From positions 1 to 64,000 of the IMG/VR virus record IMGVR_UViG_3300031521_000011: a stretch of 64,000 nucleotides of DNA; one strand, 5' to 3'. This DNA is from a virus. The notes beneath the pieces were generated by a model. The model did not search any database. It worked only from the letters and a program-made list of their open reading frames with translations, and had not been told where the DNA came from. Of this stretch, positions 24,669-33,840 are shown in pieces (the first letter of the stretch is position 1; every line of letters begins with the position of its first letter). The translations under genes and the position numbers were made by a program.

Positions 24669-24681
24669 GGTGGTGTGACAT

Positions 24682-27510
24682 ATGCCTTTGACAAATAGTT
24701 TGAAAACAAAACTTGATCTTCCTGTATTTGAATGGTTGAGGTTTGCCCCCACTGCTACGGCAGCGACGTCGGCGATGTGTTTTGGTGATACATTAACTGA
24801 GCGGTACATGTATTATGTAACAGGAGTAAACTTCTATCGATATGATACAATCTCGGATTCATGGCAGACGCTTGCAAGTATCCCAACATGCGTCACTACT
24901 GTAGCGCTGAAGTATACTTCTTTCGGAGGATATCGCGGAAATATCCTCAGCGCCGGAGCGGCCAATGCTGTTATTCCTGGATTAAAGGGTACTCCATTGG
25001 TCGGATATAAAATCAGAATTATGAGCGGAACCGGCCAGGGTCAAGAAAGAACAATAAATGCATGTGCTGACGCGAAAGTTTACGATCACGGCATTGCCTC
25101 ATCTATCGGTGCTGGCGTATCCATTGTCGATAACTTGAAAAAGTGGCTGCCAAATCAGTGGGTAGGTTATCAGGTGCGTGTCGTTCTCGGTACAGGCTTC
25201 ACACAAGTCAGAAAAGTTCTGTATAATGATGCGACAACCCTTTATTTCCAGGATCCAAACTATCAGCAGCTTGAGCCATTCAATAACACATGGTTTGCTA
25301 CAGCGCCTGCTGCAGGTTCTCATTATTACATTGAAGCATCCACAATTACTGTTGATTCTTCATGGACCGTACAGCCAGATGTGACTTCCAGCTTCTGCAT
25401 TTTAAGCGGCGGCGTATGGGCGATAACAGCTACTGCAGTAGCTCCTTTCGCGGCTTATTATTATTACGATATTTTGACTGATACATGGAATAATAAGACA
25501 AGCCCGGGTGGGCATTTATATGCGGCGTTGGCAACGGATTGGTCTCTCGAAAGAACCGGCGAAGTCGGAGGATATTACGAAGCTGACACGACAGCGTCTT
25601 CCGGAGCCGCCAGGAGTATTACCTGCTCTGGTAAAACATATACGGCAGATATTTACTCAAATTACCAAATCAGGATCATATCAGGTACTGGAGTTGGACA
25701 ACGCCGCAGAATCATTGGAAATACTGCAGATACATTCTATGTAGATCGTCCATGGGATACAAATCCAGATAGTACATCCCATTTTGCTGTTCTTGGGAAT
25801 GTGGACAATATGTATCTGGTTGGCAACGGCGGCGGAACAATGTATAAATATTCCGTTGAGATTGATTACTGGGCTACGGGTGAATGCTCAGACTTCGGAA
25901 CAGCGGGAAATATGTCTTGCAAGTTTGCAGGGCAAGAAATGTTCACATTGACTTCTGCAACAAAGAACGCAGCCGGTATCCTAACTGTTGCAGTCAATGC
26001 TCCAGGCACAAACTATGTAGTCGGTGACATATTGACACTGTCTACTACTGGTACAGGTGCCAAAGTCAGGGTTGCAGCGGTTACCACATCAGGAGCAGTT
26101 AGCGCAGTAACCCTATATGCATCAGGAACTGGCTACACTTCGGTTACATCATCTGCGACAACAGGTGGTGCTGGTTCGGGTTGTACCATTACGACTACAG
26201 TCGGAGCGGTGGCTAGGGTTGTTACGGTACAGAATCACAATCTCTGCGTTGGTGACTCAGTTACTATTGCTGGCGTGGCAGATTCCTACTACAACGGAGC
26301 ATTCACTATAATCGGCGTGGATGGCATAGCAGGTTTTGATATTGCCATCAGTGCATCGGCAGCGGCGTCAGCATCGGCAAGCTTATCAAACAGTACGACA
26401 TTACTGGTTGATGCTTCAAAGAACTGGACAGCTCACGAGTTGATTGGAAAAATCCTCCATATTGCTGTCGCCGGTGTTTCACCAACCATTCAAAGCAGAA
26501 GGATCACAGAAAATACGGCGACATCAATCACGGTTGCCACGCTAACAGCGCAGGCTGTCAATGGTACATCGAGATATACCATCCAGGAACCATTTGCCTT
26601 TGGCCGTGATGAGCAATGGAAAGAGGCAGGATTCACCAATAACGGCTATGCCACAGGCGGCAGTGGAACAACCCTCATTGATTCCACAAAGACATGGTAT
26701 CTTAACCAGTGGGCTGGTTATAGAATCCGTATTGTAAGCGGAACTGGATTCGGAAGTGAGTTTGCTATCACATCCAATACATCAACAACGCTCACGTATT
26801 CTTCGCAAGGCTTCACACCAGATGCCACGACAAAGTACCTCATCATGGACACGTTTGGTATCGCAACAACCCTTACAAACTCAACAAATGCTGTAGTGAC
26901 GGATACTACGAAAGGATGGCCAGTGAATATATGGGCAGGTCAAAAACTCAGGATTACTGCAGGTGCTGGTATCGGTCAGGAAATCGTCATAACATCGAAT
27001 ACAGCCACAGCAATTACTTGCACGGGCGTCTTCGCTACAGCGCCAGATACGACATCTATGTATACGATCCTCGGATTACCAAATAGGGGTGCTGGAACGA
27101 ACATTTCGTGGTTATTTGGCGGTTCTATTGCGGTAAATAAGGGAAGATATATGCTGAGTTCACGCGGAGGCGGTTCTAACGCAATAGATAGGTTTGACAT
27201 CACAACTGGTGTTTGGGATTACACCATATTCATCATTCCTCAAACAGAAACGATGAATACTGGTACGATGTATACCTATGATGGTGGCGACTGGGTTTAC
27301 TTTACCAATGCAACAACATCATCATCTAAAATATTCAGGATCAATGTCAATACCTGGAAGGTTGAGCCTTGCACAGCGGCGCCCTATGGACACAACACAG
27401 CGGTTATTGGTAATAGAATGGAAATCGTTCAGACAGATGACGGTCTCCAGTTCTTATATATCATGCGACATACGGGCCAAGAAATGTGGAGAGTCCTGAT
27501 TTTCTGGTGA
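24682..27510 (+). CDS. Large kelch-like tail fibre or receptor-binding protein
   Basis: 942 residues. Kelch-like blades occur near the start (VTGVNFYRYDTISDSWQTL), in the middle (YYYDILTDTWNNKTSPGG) and at the end (NKGRYMLSSRGGGSNAIDRF). Between them a 90-residue module recurs about five times with the core N(Q/I)WxGYxxRIxSGTGxGQ followed by RxI and a TT/TS strand (for example SGTGQGQERTI, SGTGVGQRRRI, SGTGFGSEFAI). Such blade and beta-rich repeats suit a receptor-binding fibre. It ends the 14-27.5 kb rightward block. Confidence 0.75.
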   Translation: MPLTNSLKTKLDLPVFEWLRFAPTATAATSAMCFGDTLTERYMYYVTGVNFYRYDTISDSWQTLASIPTCVTTVALKYTSFGGYRGNILSAGAANAVIPGLKGTPLVGYKIRIMSGTGQGQERTINACADAKVYDHGIASSIGAGVSIVDNLKKWLPNQWVGYQVRVVLGTGFTQVRKVLYNDATTLYFQDPNYQQLEPFNNTWFATAPAAGSHYYIEASTITVDSSWTVQPDVTSSFCILSGGVWAITATAVAPFAAYYYYDILTDTWNNKTSPGGHLYAALATDWSLERTGEVGGYYEADTTASSGAARSITCSGKTYTADIYSNYQIRIISGTGVGQRRRIIGNTADTFYVDRPWDTNPDSTSHFAVLGNVDNMYLVGNGGGTMYKYSVEIDYWATGECSDFGTAGNMSCKFAGQEMFTLTSATKNAAGILTVAVNAPGTNYVVGDILTLSTTGTGAKVRVAAVTTSGAVSAVTLYASGTGYTSVTSSATTGGAGSGCTITTTVGAVARVVTVQNHNLCVGDSVTIAGVADSYYNGAFTIIGVDGIAGFDIAISASAAASASASLSNSTTLLVDASKNWTAHELIGKILHIAVAGVSPTIQSRRITENTATSITVATLTAQAVNGTSRYTIQEPFAFGRDEQWKEAGFTNNGYATGGSGTTLIDSTKTWYLNQWAGYRIRIVSGTGFGSEFAITSNTSTTLTYSSQGFTPDATTKYLIMDTFGIATTLTNSTNAVVTDTTKGWPVNIWAGQKLRITAGAGIGQEIVITSNTATAITCTGVFATAPDTTSMYTILGLPNRGAGTNISWLFGGSIAVNKGRYMLSSRGGGSNAIDRFDITTGVWDYTIFIIPQTETMNTGTMYTYDGGDWVYFTNATTSSSKIFRINVNTWKVEPCTAAPYGHNTAVIGNRMEIVQTDDGLQFLYIMRHTGQEMWRVLIFW

Positions 27511-27531
27511 GATTGAGGCCAAAAAAAAGAG

Positions 27532-27558
27532 AAGTGCCCGGCATAATGCCGGGCACTT
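27532..27558. terminator. Bidirectional terminator between convergent genes
   Basis: AAGTGCCCGGCA and TGCCGGGCACTT form a perfect 12-bp stem with a 3-nt loop, A-rich on the left and T-rich on the right, so it can end transcripts from both sides. Confidence 0.85.
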
Positions 27559-27561
27559 TGT

Positions 27562-27897
27562 TTAATCTTTCAGAACAACATCATCGCCTCGGGTCAGTCC
27601 CCTAAAGGTATGCGGCTCATCAGTTTTGAGAGCCGGGATAAACACATCTTTGCGCGTTGCCCTTAACGCTGACACAACCGCCCAGTTAGCAAGGTAGATT
27701 GTGTCAGGTTCTTCTGGAGGTAGATGTTTAATTCCATCGGAAACCGCGACAACCACCGGCAATCCGGCAATGCGATCGACTTCCTTTAGGCTTACTTGGG
27801 AATTTGCGGCTTGCTCTTGTATTGATAGGGCATGGATAACTTTACCATTATCATCTACGAATTTGATCGGATGCCCTGTTAGGTTAACGATTTTCAT
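27562..27897 (-). CDS. NLTPHP-type conserved phage protein, copy 1
   Basis: 111 residues from the start at 27897 (MKIVNLTGHPIKFVDDNGKV), behind GGAGG. The IVNLTGHPI opening is the signature of a widespread small phage protein of unknown function; another copy is at 35063. The rest is beta-rich with a YLANWAVVSALRATRKDVFIP block near the end. It ends the operon at the convergent terminator. Confidence 0.7.
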   Translation of the reverse strand: MKIVNLTGHPIKFVDDNGKVIHALSIQEQAANSQVSLKEVDRIAGLPVVVAVSDGIKHLPPEEPDTIYLANWAVVSALRATRKDVFIPALKTDEPHTFRGLTRGDDVVLKD

Positions 27898-28243
27898 AAC
27901 CAAGACCTCCCTGCGGGCTATTTGGTATGGCTGAGAATCCAAAGGTGAACTCGATTTCATACTGCGCACTCTCGTCGTATATGAAATACGACATCTTATA
28001 TCCGGCTGCAATACCTAAATTAGTAAGATCATTGATCAACAAGGCAGAAATCTTGTTGGCTTCACCATATGTGATCTTGACCGGGAAGATAGCCTTCTTT
28101 GCTCCAGTATTGAAGGCCTTTTCGATACAGGTATTGGCATCTCCGATGAGTAGATCAAGAAGCTCTGCATACTCTACTCTCAGTGGCTCGAAGAATCTCT
28201 CTGCACCGAAAAACGCAACGCTTGCAGGTATTAATTTAGACAT
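27884..28243 (-). CDS. Unknown 119-residue protein
   Basis: Not recognised. A helical protein with a mixed C-terminus (YEIEFTFGFSAIPNSPQGGLGYENR), behind GGAGGGG. It is the first gene after a promoter element and overlaps the next gene by 14 bp. Confidence 0.65.
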   Translation of the reverse strand: MSKLIPASVAFFGAERFFEPLRVEYAELLDLLIGDANTCIEKAFNTGAKKAIFPVKITYGEANKISALLINDLTNLGIAAGYKMSYFIYDESAQYEIEFTFGFSAIPNSPQGGLGYENR

Positions 28244-28260
28244 GTGTTCCCCTCCTTGAG

Positions 28261-28275
28261 TTTTATTACTTATAC
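28261..28275 (-). promoter_or_regulatory. Promoter element copy 8 (GTATAAGTAATAAAA)
   Basis: 17 bp before the start at 28243, heading the two-gene unit with the NLTPHP gene. No terminator is seen between it and the 28295 gene. Confidence 0.65.
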
Positions 28276-28294
28276 GGACTTTTGGGTTTCAGAG

Positions 28295-28684
28295 TTACTC
28301 GTATAGTAAGTACTGAATGCCCCGGGGGTGATGCTTATCAAACCAGTGCCAAATATCCTCGCGCTCCGTTCCCTTCTTCCAAATGTAAAAATCCTGTGCG
28401 AGGATCATATCACCGGCAGTATCATCAAATGGAACGTCTTCCAGTTCGCGCCATAGTCGGTCAATTTCATCACCCTTCATTTCATCTGAAAAGTCGTCAA
28501 CACAGTAAGAGTGTTCCACAAGGAAGGCTTCATCATCCGGAGTATACTCCGGACCTTTACTGCTATAATACTCACCGACAGCCCAGCAGAACTCCTCATT
28601 GTAGTAAGGGTCGTTGACCTGAAGACACATGCGGCCTTCGACATACCCTCGAAGGCCCTTGTCCCATACAAAGCAACTATTCAT
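28295..28684 (-). CDS. Unknown acidic aromatic protein
   Basis: 129 residues, rich in Asp, Glu, Trp and Tyr, with no membrane segment. The start at 28684 overlaps the stop of the upstream gene and has TGGAG nearby; an ATG at 28696 is less well placed. Unknown function. Confidence 0.6.
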   Translation of the reverse strand: MNSCFVWDKGLRGYVEGRMCLQVNDPYYNEEFCWAVGEYYSSKGPEYTPDDEAFLVEHSYCVDDFSDEMKGDEIDRLWRELEDVPFDDTAGDMILAQDFYIWKKGTEREDIWHWFDKHHPRGIQYLLYE

Positions 28685-29138
28685 TTTGTTCTCCATTACC
28701 TTGTAGTCCTTTAGAGCCGTCCTCCATTGAAGTTAAGGGCCCAAATAGCTGCTTATAGTCGTCGGGCATAACAAAGCATTTCCCACGGTTCAAAATGCTT
28801 TGTTTGAGTTTATTTTGTATATCCCAACCCTCTACAGCTTCTCTCTTGATAACACAGAAAGTACCTGTTGGGTAGAAATCTACACCTCGATCTCTTTGTA
28901 TGGGCGGCATCCCCTCTATCTTGGGCGTTGTGCTCATCTCTATAAACGAGATGCCCTGCGCAAATTGTTCCTTGCACAGGGCACAGGGTTCATAGTCCAT
29001 AACGCCCAACATGGGAGCTTCTTTATCTCCCTTTAGCTTCCCGAGCAGAGCAATTTCGTTCTTCCCTTTTCCACACCAGAAACATTGAAGGATCATAGGA
29101 TTGACGCCGTGCTCATCGCTTAATCTGATTCCTGACAT
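28677..29138 (-). CDS. Conserved zinc-finger phage protein
   Basis: 153 residues from MSGIRLSDEHG, behind GGAGGAA. CFWCGKGKNEIALLG and EPCALCKEQ give two CxxC pairs for one zinc. The pattern with GVMDYEPC and a later VDFYPTGTFCVI block is common in Bacillota and Gram-negative phages, always without a known function; host RNA polymerase or ribosome binding has been suggested only by analogy. Confidence 0.7.
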   Translation of the reverse strand: MSGIRLSDEHGVNPMILQCFWCGKGKNEIALLGKLKGDKEAPMLGVMDYEPCALCKEQFAQGISFIEMSTTPKIEGMPPIQRDRGVDFYPTGTFCVIKREAVEGWDIQNKLKQSILNRGKCFVMPDDYKQLFGPLTSMEDGSKGLQGNGEQNE

Positions 29139-29382
29139 TGTATTCCTCCTCATCTGTTGTTTTTAGCAAGTCTAGTCGCTTTCTGTTTGTAAGCAGATCA
29201 TAATTTGGGACACTACTGCTTACCTTGTCGATTACGGCAACATCTATTCTGTTTGTATTGGCTTTTTTTGTTGCCAGCGCTGCCGTCATTGCTGACTCAA
29301 GAGTTCCCGTGTGGTCTTGGAGCCACACCCCATCTACAGACCCATTTGCCTCTTTATCCACATTAATTAAAGAAAACTTCAT
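29113..29382 (-). CDS. Unknown 89-residue protein
   Basis: A compact alpha/beta protein opening MKFSLINVDKEANGSVDGVWLQ, behind AGAGGA. It overlaps the next gene by 26 bp. No family is recognised. Confidence 0.6.
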   Translation of the reverse strand: MKFSLINVDKEANGSVDGVWLQDHTGTLESAMTAALATKKANTNRIDVAVIDKVSSSVPNYDLLTNRKRLDLLKTTDEEEYNVRNQIKR

Positions 29383-29398
29383 GCCTGACTATCCTCTT

Positions 29399-29581
29399 TT
29401 ATAGATTTCGAGTATAATCTTCTCCAGATGTTTGAGGGCGGTTTTGTTCATTTCCGCCGCCGCCCTCTTGATTGAATCGAGTAATTGCTTTATCCAGAGC
29501 GATGAAATCAGCATCAGCATCGGGAAGAGGCGTTAACTTATCACGCTCATCATTATAGATTTTCCAGAAATCACTATTCAT
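29399..29581 (-). CDS. Short unknown protein
   Basis: 60 residues, charged, with a Gly-rich linker (NQEGGGGNEQ). It has GGAGG 6 nt before the ATG and overlaps the end of the upstream gene by 4 bp, which supports it despite its size. Confidence 0.55.
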   Translation of the reverse strand: MNSDFWKIYNDERDKLTPLPDADADFIALDKAITRFNQEGGGGNEQNRPQTSGEDYTRNL

Positions 29582-30468
29582 TTGTCCTCCATCACCTTGT
29601 AATCAGATATCTTATGTTCGCCGGTATAAAGCTGCACCTCTAGTTCCTCTGGTTTGCAACCATATAGATCGGCCAGCGCTTTGCGTAGGGGAGCGCCCTC
29701 TTTCCAGCGTACCTCATCAATGAGGAAGTATCCGCCGCAGTCATCAATGTCAAACTCAGTTCCACAACCGAGCCAAAGATGACCAATTTCGTTGATAGCA
29801 TCATCACTGTAATGGTCCGGGCAATAAAGCACTGTGCAATAATCGCCTTGTGAGTATCCAGCGAAAGCCTTGGTCTTCCACTTCACTTTTGTTTTTCGTC
29901 TAAGATACATGGAAACAAACCAAATATCCTTAATTTCATAGACTTCTTTGTCTTTTTCTTCGTTAATAGCTTCCATTTCAGCTTGAAGCGCTTTGTATTC
30001 TTTGATATGGAAGCCGGAAAGTCTACCCCAGCCTTCGTCTTGGATAATGTATAAAGTGCAATTCTCGCCGCCGGACTCATTAAAGCCATCATCGTCAAAA
30101 TATGTAGAGAAGTCTCTCGCTTCTGGAGAGACTTCTCGGGCTATGATCTTATCAGGCGCTTTATCTTCTTGGGCGGTCATTGTATTCTTTAGGTCGGTTA
30201 ATATTTCGATGTAGTTATCCAGCCATCCGGCATCGAAGCATACATTCCTTTCCACGCTCCAGAATGTATGCCCATCATCTTCTTGCATTAAATGTACTAA
30301 TGGGGCGCTTCCCTTTCTTTCTTGTATCCATACGGCCATTACGCCGCCGCGCTGATACAGGATTTTGTGGTCGTCCCAGAGGCTTTTGATGTCTTCTTCG
30401 TCAAAACTCTGGTCGTAGCCGAAGACATCAATCCTGTCTTTGTCCCTGTAGATTGTATACCTAGGCAT
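29578..30468 (-). CDS. Unknown 296-residue protein
   Basis: The start at 30468 (MPRYTIYRDKDRIDVFG) follows GGAGGGGG at the end of the upstream gene. Rich in Trp, Tyr and Asp throughout, with YCPDHYSDDAINEIGHLWLGCG near the C-terminus; no membrane segment or catalytic motif is evident. The last 25 residues, ELEVQLYTGEHKISDYKVME, look like a small strand pair. Confidence 0.65.
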   Translation of the reverse strand: MPRYTIYRDKDRIDVFGYDQSFDEEDIKSLWDDHKILYQRGGVMAVWIQERKGSAPLVHLMQEDDGHTFWSVERNVCFDAGWLDNYIEILTDLKNTMTAQEDKAPDKIIAREVSPEARDFSTYFDDDGFNESGGENCTLYIIQDEGWGRLSGFHIKEYKALQAEMEAINEEKDKEVYEIKDIWFVSMYLRRKTKVKWKTKAFAGYSQGDYCTVLYCPDHYSDDAINEIGHLWLGCGTEFDIDDCGGYFLIDEVRWKEGAPLRKALADLYGCKPEELEVQLYTGEHKISDYKVMEDK

Positions 30469-30685
30469 TGTCGTCCCCCTCCAGTAATTGGCATTTGGGA
30501 TAGATCTTTTTTCTGAAACTCTTGTCGCGCATGTCTTCGCCATCCATGAATCCAAAGGTGCAATTTGCTTCCGTGCCTCTTTCATTCATGCACTGATATT
30601 GATGTTCTGAATAACAGAAGCACTCACCGCAAGTCTGAGGACGCTTATCGATAATGATCGTGGCGTTTTTCACTTTGTACTGCAT
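30461..30685 (-). CDS. Cys-rich small protein, possible zinc binder
   Basis: 74 residues with CGECFCY, CMNERG, NCTF and KCQLL: six Cys spaced like a small zinc or disulfide domain, plus Phe/Asp patch. AAGGAGG precedes the ATG. Unknown function. Confidence 0.65.
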   Translation of the reverse strand: MQYKVKNATIIIDKRPQTCGECFCYSEHQYQCMNERGTEANCTFGFMDGEDMRDKSFRKKIYPKCQLLEGDDNA

Positions 30686-31170
30686 TTGTTATCCTCCTTG
30701 GGTTTGTAATTAGTACCTGAAGCCAGGCAGTTTTCACAGGCTTTTCCGATGTTCTGACACGAATAACACATTGGGGGCATACTCATGGTCATTTCCTCCT
30801 CAATCTTCCAGAACCCGAAGCATGATGCATCACCTTCCAGTGTTCCATAGTAATATCCTTTAGGCGCAATGCCAGAGAAGTACTCCATTATCTCCTCGTT
30901 AATGAGATGGCTGATATATTCCAACCGCTGCACTCGAGCCAGCGCCGTGGGGTACTTCTTCTCCCACCTCTCTCGGTCACTTTTGCGGAAAGAATCCTCG
31001 AGCTTCGCATCCGGTAGCGCCGATTTCCATTCGGCAAAGCATCTTGGACGCAGCTTATATTCGCGCACAATCGCGATATGTGCCTCTATAAGATCAGAGT
31101 CACGCAATGTAGCATGGCTTACTTCAAGGCTGCCGGCCTGCTTGATGGCATTAATCAAATCTTTCTTCAT
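30670..31170 (-). CDS. Unknown protein with C-terminal CxxC motifs
   Basis: 166 residues from the start at 31170, behind AAAGGGG. The N-terminal two-thirds are helical and basic (RKSDRERWEKKYPTALARVQ); the C-terminus carries CYSC and CENC, a likely zinc knuckle. Unknown function; second gene after the AcrVA2-like gene. Confidence 0.6.
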   Translation of the reverse strand: MKKDLINAIKQAGSLEVSHATLRDSDLIEAHIAIVREYKLRPRCFAEWKSALPDAKLEDSFRKSDRERWEKKYPTALARVQRLEYISHLINEEIMEYFSGIAPKGYYYGTLEGDASCFGFWKIEEEMTMSMPPMCYSCQNIGKACENCLASGTNYKPKEDNKCSTK

Positions 31171-31174
31171 AGTA

Positions 31175-32224
31175 TTACCCCTTTTCAACTTCGTGTATTA
31201 CCGCCGGCAGCGCATCCTCCTCAGAGGCGTTAACCAGCGCCGGATGTAACCATTTTACAATAAGCTCCTGCGCCTCTTTCCTTGGGCCCGTCCAATAATG
31301 ATGCCAGTGAGCCCGGCGGACATGCGGGCGTGGGCGATTATGTCCACCCTCATGAGGCGTCCGGGTTGCTCCAGAGTTTTCCGGGTGAACCTTGCGAATT
31401 GCAGCCCCAACCCGGACGCCGACATCCCACTGAATAGGGAAATAGGATGACGTTTTGTTGGGTGACTTATGAGTGGAGTGGGGATTGTGATTTACGATAT
31501 CAGGTTTCTCGGAACACAGATAAAGAACGTGATGAAGCATTGGGGCAATCAAGTTTTTCGTATGCTCTATAACAGCTTCTTCACTATGGCTGTAGAAATT
31601 ATTATTGTACAGCCTCCTATTTAACTCGATGCCAAGCTTTAGGCTCTCCTCTATGGTGATATCGCTTAAGTGAATGCAAAGCGGAGCGCACACCATCTTG
31701 TCATTTCCACAAGTTGGAAGAAGAAACAGAACATCGTCCCCACTTTTATCGCTGCAATCAGGGAGTACAAAGAATTCGGTGCAGTTTTTGATTGGAGATT
31801 CTGGAATTTCTATAAACATGCACCAATCTGGCAACTTCAGTAAAGCTTTAACGGGAACGTTCCCGTCGAATTTGGTATTTAATAGCTCATCTGATATTGT
31901 TTTATCAAACTTGTAGATATTTTTGGTTTTGCTCCAGTTGTAAATAGCGCAGAGTGTTGGGACGAGGAAGTTCAAAGCCTCAATCCTGTCGGCGTACTCT
32001 GCTCGTTTGTCTGGATCAACAAGATCACGCACATTTTCCATCCCAATAATATCTCCGATAACCTTGGTGATGACGATGTATGGTGTATGACACCAACCTG
32101 GCCACTCCCCAGTATCCATCTCAGACCGAGCCTTCGTTATTAAGCCCCAAAGGCCAGGAAACTTGTTGGTGTAGTATTGGATCATACGCCCCGGGGCGGT
32201 GTCATTAATGCTCTGCTTCTTCAT
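31175..32224 (-). CDS. AcrVA2-like anti-CRISPR protein
   Basis: 349 residues. The central LLKLPDWCMFIEIPE block and the C-terminal RPRPHVRRAHWHHYWTGPR (about residues 297-315) followed by ELIVKWLHPALVN match the conserved core of the AcrVA2 family as I know it. AcrVA2 blocks Cas12a production by acting on its transcript during translation. The start at 32224 overlaps the upstream stop (ATGA). It lies in a run of small accessory genes, as counter-defence genes often do. Functional inhibition is inferred from family resemblance alone. Confidence 0.75.
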   Translation of the reverse strand: MKKQSINDTAPGRMIQYYTNKFPGLWGLITKARSEMDTGEWPGWCHTPYIVITKVIGDIIGMENVRDLVDPDKRAEYADRIEALNFLVPTLCAIYNWSKTKNIYKFDKTISDELLNTKFDGNVPVKALLKLPDWCMFIEIPESPIKNCTEFFVLPDCSDKSGDDVLFLLPTCGNDKMVCAPLCIHLSDITIEESLKLGIELNRRLYNNNFYSHSEEAVIEHTKNLIAPMLHHVLYLCSEKPDIVNHNPHSTHKSPNKTSSYFPIQWDVGVRVGAAIRKVHPENSGATRTPHEGGHNRPRPHVRRAHWHHYWTGPRKEAQELIVKWLHPALVNASEEDALPAVIHEVEKG

Positions 32225-32850
32225 CTGTCTTCTCCCCATGTTCCCTTATATTCCTCTTTTAGTTCGTTTCTCAATTCTTTAAAGGAGTCAAGTTCCATTT
32301 GGGCCCTGCGCTTCTCTGATAATGATAACTGCATGCCCATTGTGTATTCCGTCATCGAACCTGTGTCAAAAGCATTTCTAGGCCTATCAGTAACCGTGTA
32401 TCCGTCAGAGGTGAAGCCCTTGTATAAAGGCGTTTCCTTTACTGAAAAATCCTCAGCTCGTAGCCTGTCATTTCTTGCCTTATTGGTGAAATACGGAGTG
32501 TATGTTGACATTTTGTTCGTGCGCCATTTCCTCATAACATCATAGCGTTCGGACTTATTCATCACTACAAAATGATGAACCAAACACTCAATGACTTCAT
32601 TTTTACTGAGATCTGAAATGGCTTCATTATTAAGTTGGGTGGCCTTGATTGCATCATCGAAGGCAGCTCCAAGATCAGGTGCAAGGTGAAGCACACACTC
32701 AATGTCGTCAGGATGCAACTGACTCTTCATCATTCTGCTTCTTTCAATGGATCTCCTAAAAGCCATACGTCGAAGCAAATTATTGACAGGTATAATAATG
32801 AGCCATCCGAAACCCCACGTAACCAGGATGATTATTATTGTCGGATCCAT
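32221..32850 (-). CDS. Membrane-anchored protein of unknown function
   Basis: 209 residues from the start at 32850 (MDPTIIIILVTWGFGWLIII), behind GGGGAGGGG. One N-terminal membrane helix, then a basic stretch (LLRRMAFRRSIERSRMM) and a long soluble domain. Its stop overlaps the AcrVA2-like start, so the two may be co-translated; no function is recognised. Confidence 0.65.
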   Translation of the reverse strand: MDPTIIIILVTWGFGWLIIIPVNNLLRRMAFRRSIERSRMMKSQLHPDDIECVLHLAPDLGAAFDDAIKATQLNNEAISDLSKNEVIECLVHHFVVMNKSERYDVMRKWRTNKMSTYTPYFTNKARNDRLRAEDFSVKETPLYKGFTSDGYTVTDRPRNAFDTGSMTEYTMGMQLSLSEKRRAQMELDSFKELRNELKEEYKGTWGEDR

Positions 32851-32885
32851 TTCATTCCCCTCCCCTTTTTTGTCATACAAAAAGT

Positions 32886-32912
32886 AGGGTATAGGCATTG
32901 TGCCTATACCCT
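32886..32912 (-). terminator. Terminator after the 32919 gene
   Basis: AGGGTATAGGCA and TGCCTATACCCT form a perfect 12-bp stem followed by ACTTTTTG on the minus strand. Confidence 0.8.
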
Positions 32913-32918
32913 TATCTC

Positions 32919-33410
32919 CTACATCATATTGAGCGCCGTCCATCTTTTCGATAAGTCCTCGTAAGAGATGTCATCTATGACATATGGCTTGAGCAGATCT
33001 ATCATGATATCCTTAACCTGCTCTGGCGTGTGCCAGTAATCGAATTTATTGCCTTTTTTCCTCACCAACCACATCAACCATTGATCGTGATCATCCTGAT
33101 CGATCACGAGCCTGCAGCCTTCAGGCAGGAGCTTATGGAAGGCCCTCAGCAGTTCATCATTACTGACAAAATGATCAGCCATCCACCACCCTATAAACTT
33201 ATAGGGCACATACTGATTATGCTTCACGAATGCATTGTTTAGTATAGGCTCAAGCTTCGCTGGGCTGAGAAGCCAATTCCCAGAAGGCTCATCATTGAGG
33301 TTAATTCCGAACCCCTTCCAATCCTGGTGTGGGTGCCGTGGTTCGATCTTAAAGACCTTGTTGAAGGTGTTCTTTACCCTCAATATGAAAAGCCTAATTG
33401 TTAGTTTCAT
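32919..33410 (-). CDS. Unknown protein, possible third INTYGC-family relative
   Basis: 163 residues with a basic N-terminal amphipathic segment. FGINLND, WLMWLVRKKGNKFDYW and IMIDLLKPYV match in order the GxGI, GEFMLYWPAYPWEF and DLLEPYL blocks of the 7993 and 8500 proteins, but the INTYGC end is missing. Only a profile search could confirm the relation. Confidence 0.6.
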   Translation of the reverse strand: MKLTIRLFILRVKNTFNKVFKIEPRHPHQDWKGFGINLNDEPSGNWLLSPAKLEPILNNAFVKHNQYVPYKFIGWWMADHFVSNDELLRAFHKLLPEGCRLVIDQDDHDQWLMWLVRKKGNKFDYWHTPEQVKDIMIDLLKPYVIDDISYEDLSKRWTALNMM

Positions 33411-33840
33411 GTTTATCCTTCCTTCCTTTTGAATATTGTTTATAGAGCTCCATTACCTTTATCATGGCCGGATGATCATCAGGTAGGTCAACGCTTTCCG
33501 CAACCTTGAAGAGAGCAATACTTGCCATGATGATCCTCACGCTCCAGAATATGACCATCAAGCTGGTGGGCTTGTAAATCATTCTGAACCATCCTCGAAC
33601 CATTGTGCACAAGTTGTTAAATATTACCCTCTGGATCTTTGGATCTTTAGAAGCCAATGACACTGCCATCATGCTCATAAGGAATTCCTGATTGAGCTTT
33701 ATTCTCCGAGCACCTTCTTTGCGCCCTTTTGATTCCAAATCAAGAGCGATCACTTTGATCGCATAGTCCAGGTCATCCAGGTGGCCTTGTTTCAAAAACC
33801 GAAGCTCTCTGTGGATTTCATAGTCTTCCAAGTCATTCAT
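33394..33840 (-). CDS. Unknown helical protein
   Basis: 148 residues, helix-rich, with one possible membrane-associated stretch (PTSLMVIFWSVRIIMASIALF). Behind GGAGGGG and a promoter element. It overlaps the next gene by 17 bp. Confidence 0.65.
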   Translation of the reverse strand: MNDLEDYEIHRELRFLKQGHLDDLDYAIKVIALDLESKGRKEGARRIKLNQEFLMSMMAVSLASKDPKIQRVIFNNLCTMVRGWFRMIYKPTSLMVIFWSVRIIMASIALFKVAESVDLPDDHPAMIKVMELYKQYSKGRKDKHETNN

